Origin: Capitulum mitella
Taxonomy: Eukaryota > Arthropoda > Thecostraca > Pollicipedomorpha > Pollicipedidae
Assembly: GCA_030062745.1 (NCBI GenBank)
Contig: CP099839.1
Location: 28,333,451 to 28,397,450, forward strand
Length of the DNA: 64,000 nt
Direction of reading: 5' to 3'
The notes beneath the pieces were generated by a model. The model saw only the letters and a list, made by a program, of their open reading frames with translations, did not search any database and was not told the origin of the DNA. The translations under genes and the position numbers were made by a program. Below are positions 59,229 through 64,000 of the stretch, one piece after another. How positions within the stretch are numbered: position 1 is the stretch's first letter; each line of letters starts with the position of its first letter.

Positions 59229-61870
59229 ACGACGGGCCGGCCGGCCGTGCGGCCCGGCGCCAAACACGCACACGGAACATCCACCGGCCCACTGGTCCTA
59301 GTCGAACGCTCATACGGGGACTTTGGTTATTTATTTCACAGTCATTTCCATCGTACTCAGCAGTTCCTGAGTGACACCATGTCGATGTGGTCGTTAGTTG
59401 TACGTACGTGTTTGTGTGATGCCGCTAGACGAGGACCGTCGCGGGCCCCAGTCGTGACTCAGCGACATCTCGGCGCGAAGCTCCGATTTCCAGCGAGAGA
59501 GGGCTTTTCTTTCTTCGTGCACTGGACAATCCCGGGATGGGTCCCTTACCTCCGAGGTTTAAGTGTTTTCTAGTTTTGCTCGTGTTGCACCGACTTTGAG
59601 AACTTGTTGATCATATCCAGCGCGCAGGCGTGGGCCAAAGCTTCTAAGCCATCCGTGGCGCTCCAGCGGCTCGCAGAGCCGGGTGCCGTCGATTTTAGGC
59701 GGCTGTTTGAGCTCGTGGGCGTCGCTGTGCGCCCGTCGCGGTCTCCATACCAGGCGTCCGGCCCGCCGCGCGCCGTCGAACCAAAGAAACCCGTTCAGTC
59801 AGTCCCTCGCCGACAGCAGTGGTCCCGGTCGCGCTGCCGGCTGGAGCCGGCGCCCATGCCCGAACGCACGCGCTGTGGCAGGCGCATTTTTTAAGGTCGA
59901 GCTTCCGAGGGTCGAGCGCTGGTCGCCGCCCGTAGCTCCAGGTTTGATCTCCGGACTGGCTGGTCCAGCCGGCGAGGCCAGCTCTAGCCGCAGCCGGCCG
60001 CTGTGGTCTGATCTCCGTGGCGCGCGGCTCGTCGGCGCCGCCGTCGGCCGCCGCGCCCATCCACGACCGGCTCCAAGTCTGTGATATATTTTTGTAAATT
60101 TTCTGTGTATACAATCGGCGTCGTGAGCTTATTGTTTACTGGATGGATTGTATTTTTCTAGATAAGCGTCTTCGTTGCGCGGCACGGTGAATGTCGACAG
60201 CGCGTTTTGGTGTTATTCGTCAGCGGCCGGGACAGGCCGGGCCGGCCGCCCGGCAGGGGTCGCGCACACCGCCCCAGTATTGCACGCGACCGCGCCGGGC
60301 GGGCGGCGGCGCGCGGCCCCAGGAGGACTTCCGTCAGGCCGGCGCGTCACCTGATGACGCCACCGTCGCCCGGGGGCGTATCGCTACCTCGGGCCCGAGC
60401 GGGGCAGGCGGCGGCGCGGCGCCGGCCGGCCGGCCGCCGAACGGGTCTGTGAGCTCTGCAGGTGCGCGCGACGCCGGTGCTGGTGACAAACTTGGCTGTT
60501 GTGTATCCGTGTGTTGCGGGAAGAGGCAGGCGCATACCTTGATACCATTCGTGTTGTGAGATTTTTCAGCCAGCTGTTTTCAGATACATTGTAATTTATG
60601 GACATTATGGAGAAAATACATTAGATGATCGTAAGAGTATTTGTTGCTTGGACATTGATAACGCCACGAGAAAAGAGGTATCCGGATTTCGGAGTCAGCC
60701 CATAGAAACAATGTGCCTTTGGTCTCACTGCTGACTGAAGTGATCAGGTCATGCTTCGATGTTCGAAAAACAAAGGTGCCATAAGGGGACCGCAGGTGAA
60801 GGAACTTCAGCGATAAAAAGGCACGGAACCAGGGCTTACAGAACACGATCCAAGAAAGCTTGCAGCGTATGCTGAACCAGCAAACCACGAACCAGTGATT
60901 TCGACCAATGGCCCCGCGTCGACGTCACCAGGAAACTAGTTAAGTCAACACGAACGACGTTAGATGGACTTAAATTGAGCGTTGTGCATGCAGCAGGGCC
61001 AGTGTTCTGCTCGACTCTCGCTACAGCATTTGCCGCCGACGACTTACCGTGCACCCGGCTGCCGGTCTCAGATGCTTTCGACTGGGAGCATTGAGCGTCC
61101 CACCGCGGTCCCCGCGACATTTTGCAGAACATGGGACTGACCCAGAAACAATGCTCTGCATCCAACCCGCCATGCAAGTCCGGCATGCGTCATGAGTGTC
61201 CATGAAATGTCAGCCGGAGGGCTGGGGCCGCGGAGTCCGGCGGCCCGTGGGTGGTTCGCGAGACCTCTGGCGGGCTTCACCGCGGACTGCCCGGGCGCGG
61301 CATGTGAGGAGGCTGCATCCGGCCTCACGCCTCTCCGCCTCTCCCTCCGCCGAACGTTAGGCGGCACGGCTTGGCTCGAGTGTGTGACCGACCAGCGCTC
61401 TGCCGATCGGAGACGGACCGACCGCTGACGAGCGCATCGGCGACCAGAGACGGACTCAGCCGCCGTTCGACTGTCAACACACAGTCCAGCTGACTGGTGA
61501 GCCGTGATCGGCGTCCGCGGTCTCCTCGACCGAAACTGATCACTGTCGGCGGCGGCGGCGGCCGGTCCGACTGGCCCGACCCGGCTGCGGTCGCCCCCGC
61601 TGTTCGCCGAAGCGGTGCCCCGGAAAGTCCGAACGCCCCTCCCGTGCCCGCGGGCACGACAGCTGTCGTTTATGAATGAGCCGGACAGAATTACTGCGGT
61701 CCTCCGGGCCGAACTCGCCCGCGTCCTTGGGTCGAGCTTACTTCGGCTCTGAGCTCAACTCACTCGAGGTCAGACTGGCCCATTCTCTTGAAATGAACTT
61801 GTTCAGTCTCCGAGGCCGAATTTAAATGGTCTTTTTGAAATACTGCAGTTTGTCTAGATTGAATAAAATA
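59229..61870 (+). other. GC-rich 3' flank, probable 3' UTR plus downstream sequence
   Basis: GC-rich except for AT-richer windows at 60090-60180 and 60540-60800. No AATAAA was noticed before 61862-61867, so the polyadenylation point is unclear and may use a variant signal. CCGG multimers occur at 59235 and 60421. Open frames on both strands are unrecognised. The GC-rich domain ends near 61750. Confidence 0.4.
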
Positions 61871-62466
61871 TCTCAAAGATTGAAAACAATCTCTCCGAGA
61901 AAAAACTATTCTGCTATATGGTTGTACTGCATACAGTCCAAAGATGGTTTAAGATTGACAGTTCTTTTACGGTCTTGGCTGCGCCATATATAATTTGCGA
62001 GTATTAGCAATACATTGTTCATCAACAAAATACATCTTGCTCAGACGGAGTGAGGTAACGAGAGCAGCCCTACAGGCAGCGACAATTTGAAATTTTGAAC
62101 GTGTGCTTGCTTGCCTGCTTGCTCGGGTTTCGAAGATTCCTGATGAACTGCTGCGAGAAGTGGATTTGGTACCCGGTTCTGCGGGAAGCAATTCCTCATC
62201 GCTCGCTATGCTACAATAGACGATGTCTTGTTGCGCTTTGAGTGAGATGAATATTTATGATTAGCATGACAACGCAATGTGACATGACAACTTGACTAAC
62301 ATGTTGTCAGTCAATCTAATGCGTCTGTTAGGATCCCACGCCGAAATCGGCCTCCGGTCGTTCTAAACAACCAGACCACGTTCTGGACATGACCCAGTTG
62401 CCAGACGCAGAAATTAGAAGGAAGATTGGTATGTGATCAAAAGAAAGCAAACGCGACACGCTCCGG

Positions 62467-62468
<2 letters not shown>
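61871..62468. other. no recognisable gene
   Basis: AT-richer sequence after the GC-rich domain. A CTTGC repeat stretch lies near 62105-62125. Confidence 0.45.

Positions 62469-62506
<38 letters not shown>
62469..62506. repeat. (TA)n microsatellite
   Basis: A TA run adjoins the truncated end of family C copy 2. Confidence 0.9.
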
Positions 62507-62514
62507 TGATGAAA

Positions 62515-63132
62515 CAACTTAAGTGCAAACAGTTGGCATAACATTCACTTTGGGCCAAAACTTCATCCAAAGTCAATGACCTCGATTCACTTCCGTTGCT
62601 CTTGCAGAGGTCAGTGAATGCTGGAAGTGACCAAATTTACCGGTGCTGGCTATCTTCACTGAAAAATGTGCCTAGTGATATGTTTAGCGCCCTTATTTAC
62701 ACTCAAGTTACATCAGTATACCGTGTTGCTCGAAACTTGATATAAAAAAAAAACGAAAAAATGGCATCATAGCTTAATGACCTGGCATGGCCTCGACCCG
62801 AAATCTTCAGTCAGGACGTAAAATGAGTGAAAACTGTCGTATTTTGCGTTTTGATACTCTAGCACTTACCATTTTTTCCGTCCCTTTCGAAAAGCCGTAC
62901 GGAATGGTCCGTACGGGCCTAGAAAGTGTCCAAAGTTGACCTTTTCGACCCCATTTGGCCTTGCATATATTGTCGTAGGGTCGTGAACATTGTAAACAAC
63001 GTGACTATGACAATACCCTACCCTTAAAATTCCGGTCTCTAGCTCTTTCCGTTTCCGAGATCGGAGGGGGCACAAAGGTGCTTCCCTTCCAGCACGTATT
63101 AGCGTGAAGCCCCCTTCCCCTAAGCATGTTAA
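62515..63132 (-). mobile_element. family C element, copy 2 (inverted, truncated)
   Basis: The reverse complement aligns with 33035-33126 and then 35617 onward. Its outer end may be TTAA at 63129-63132, next to GGGGAAGGGGG. At 63024-63027 it has an intact TTAA exactly where copy 1 is interrupted by family B copy 4, so it represents the empty site. The other end stops beside the TA microsatellite, well short of the hairpin end seen in copy 1. No coding frame. Confidence 0.6.
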
Positions 63133-63694
63133 GAGTGGTAATTTGCTATAACATTTATCCACATTGTACTGAAGCTATTGACAATTCTTTAAGACTCGAG
63201 GAAGCGAGATAGCAAGCTAGAACGCATTCAAAAACCCAAACTGGTCGGCTTCTGTAGGACTGCGCTCTGTCGTTCACTATCTGATCCCATTCGAACAGTA
63301 CTCTTACCCAATCGTACTCGTATTATGGGCATGCTTGTCAACATATTCCGCTAATGCGCCTCATTTGAAACTTCCGCGTATTTATTAGCAGATACTTTTT
63401 TGACATCCAGCGGTAGCTACATTCGCTTTAACTTTCTTCTCTCAATAAGCTTGTTTAAACGACATCTGTGCATTACATTAAAGCAATACATCAGGCAGCT
63501 GTCTGGGTTGCATAGATGATGTCTGGTGCGTTCACGCGATGGCTTCCTTCACTCTGTCTGAAACGCTTTGGTGATCATGGATCATGCGCACAACAATGAG
63601 TCTTGTTGTCGTTTAACTGATTTTTCGTACGTTTTCATCCTGAACGGAAAACATCATCCACAATAATTTCATAGAGAATAGCAATAATCCTTAT
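63133..63694. other. no recognisable gene
   Basis: AT-rich sequence with nothing recognised. Confidence 0.45.
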
Positions 63695-63822
63695 CAGGAG
63701 CGCAGCCAGGATTTTCTTAACGGGGGAACTCAATGTCAACTGAAAACATACGAAAACCGCCTGCCGGGAAGACGATGTGCAATGGTCTTCACAAAAAATT
63801 TGGGCCTCCTGGCTGCGCCTGT
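63695..63822. mobile_element. short foldback element with hAT-like ends
   Basis: CAGGAGCGCAGCCAGGATTTT at the left and AAATTTGGGCCTCCTGGCTGC followed by GCCTG at the right are near-perfect inverted ends around 128 bases. Termini of the CAGG-GCGYAGCCAGGATTT kind are common in small hAT-related MITEs of animals, from general knowledge. A clean 8-base target duplication was not found, so the edges may be off by a few bases. Confidence 0.5.
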
Positions 63823-64000
63823 GATCCCTGTCGTGGTAATTAAAGCTCGCGTGCTTCAAAGTGCCAATAAATGGGTTTATTATCCTTTGGTATTCTTATC
63901 TTTCCACAACAGGTCCTCTTGTCAAAGAATCGGCATAACTCACATGAACAGTGCATGGCAATGCGTGAGAGCAAGCTTCTATGTTTGTTTTAAGAATAGT

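Overview
The window looks like nuclear DNA of an invertebrate, most likely an arthropod; the species cannot be named from the sequence. The grounds are a three-exon gene with GT-AG introns, dinucleotide microsatellites, decayed Tc1/mariner transposons and many non-autonomous repeats. There are no bacterial-style operons. One protein-coding gene is well supported. Most other open frames are short, unconserved in appearance, or lie in GC-rich DNA where stop codons are rare.

Layout. 1-14.5 kb is mostly repeats: a relic of family D (2.4-3.1 kb), one copy of family A (4.54-5.76 kb), two direct copies of family B (5.94-7.15 and 7.24-8.43 kb), and a broken DD37E Tc1/mariner transposase (8.49-9.59 kb). 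14.5-23.2 kb holds several GC-rich islands, a 42-bp minisatellite and an inverted family B copy (20.82-22.05 kb). 23-33 kb has microsatellites, an inactive minus-strand mariner transposase (27.3-28.5 kb), a second family A copy (29.35-30.58 kb) and a GC-rich island (31.2-31.8 kb). 33.0-37.3 kb is a three-layer nest: a family C element containing a family B copy that contains another, inverted family B copy. 37-48 kb is AT-richer, with family D, a palindrome, a 152-bp foldback and short tandem duplications.

48.1-61.8 kb is a long GC-rich domain that contains the TGF-beta-family ligand gene. Three exons (48701-48955, 55141-55279, 58372-59228) join in matching phase (0, then 1) to give a 416-residue precursor. 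It has a signal peptide, an acidic prodomain, a dibasic RTKR cleavage site and a nine-cysteine mature domain most like arthropod Maverick. Intron 1 contains a stretch of about 0.7 kb (51.6-52.3 kb) whose minus-strand frame resembles the Ash/Icd-like proteins of enterobacterial P4-type prophages. It is either an integrated bacterial fragment or an assembly chimera, and it is the most surprising item here. 62.5-64 kb returns to repeats: an inverted family C copy and a small hAT-like foldback.

Repeat families A-D share one design: ends at TTAA, CCC/GGG next to the TTAA where the termini are visible, and a G-run/C-run hairpin just inside one or both ends. This suggests piggyBac-type mobilisation. 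Families A and B also carry clustered AGGTCA half-sites. Family letters A-E are labels made here. All similarity statements come from reading the sequence, without database searches.
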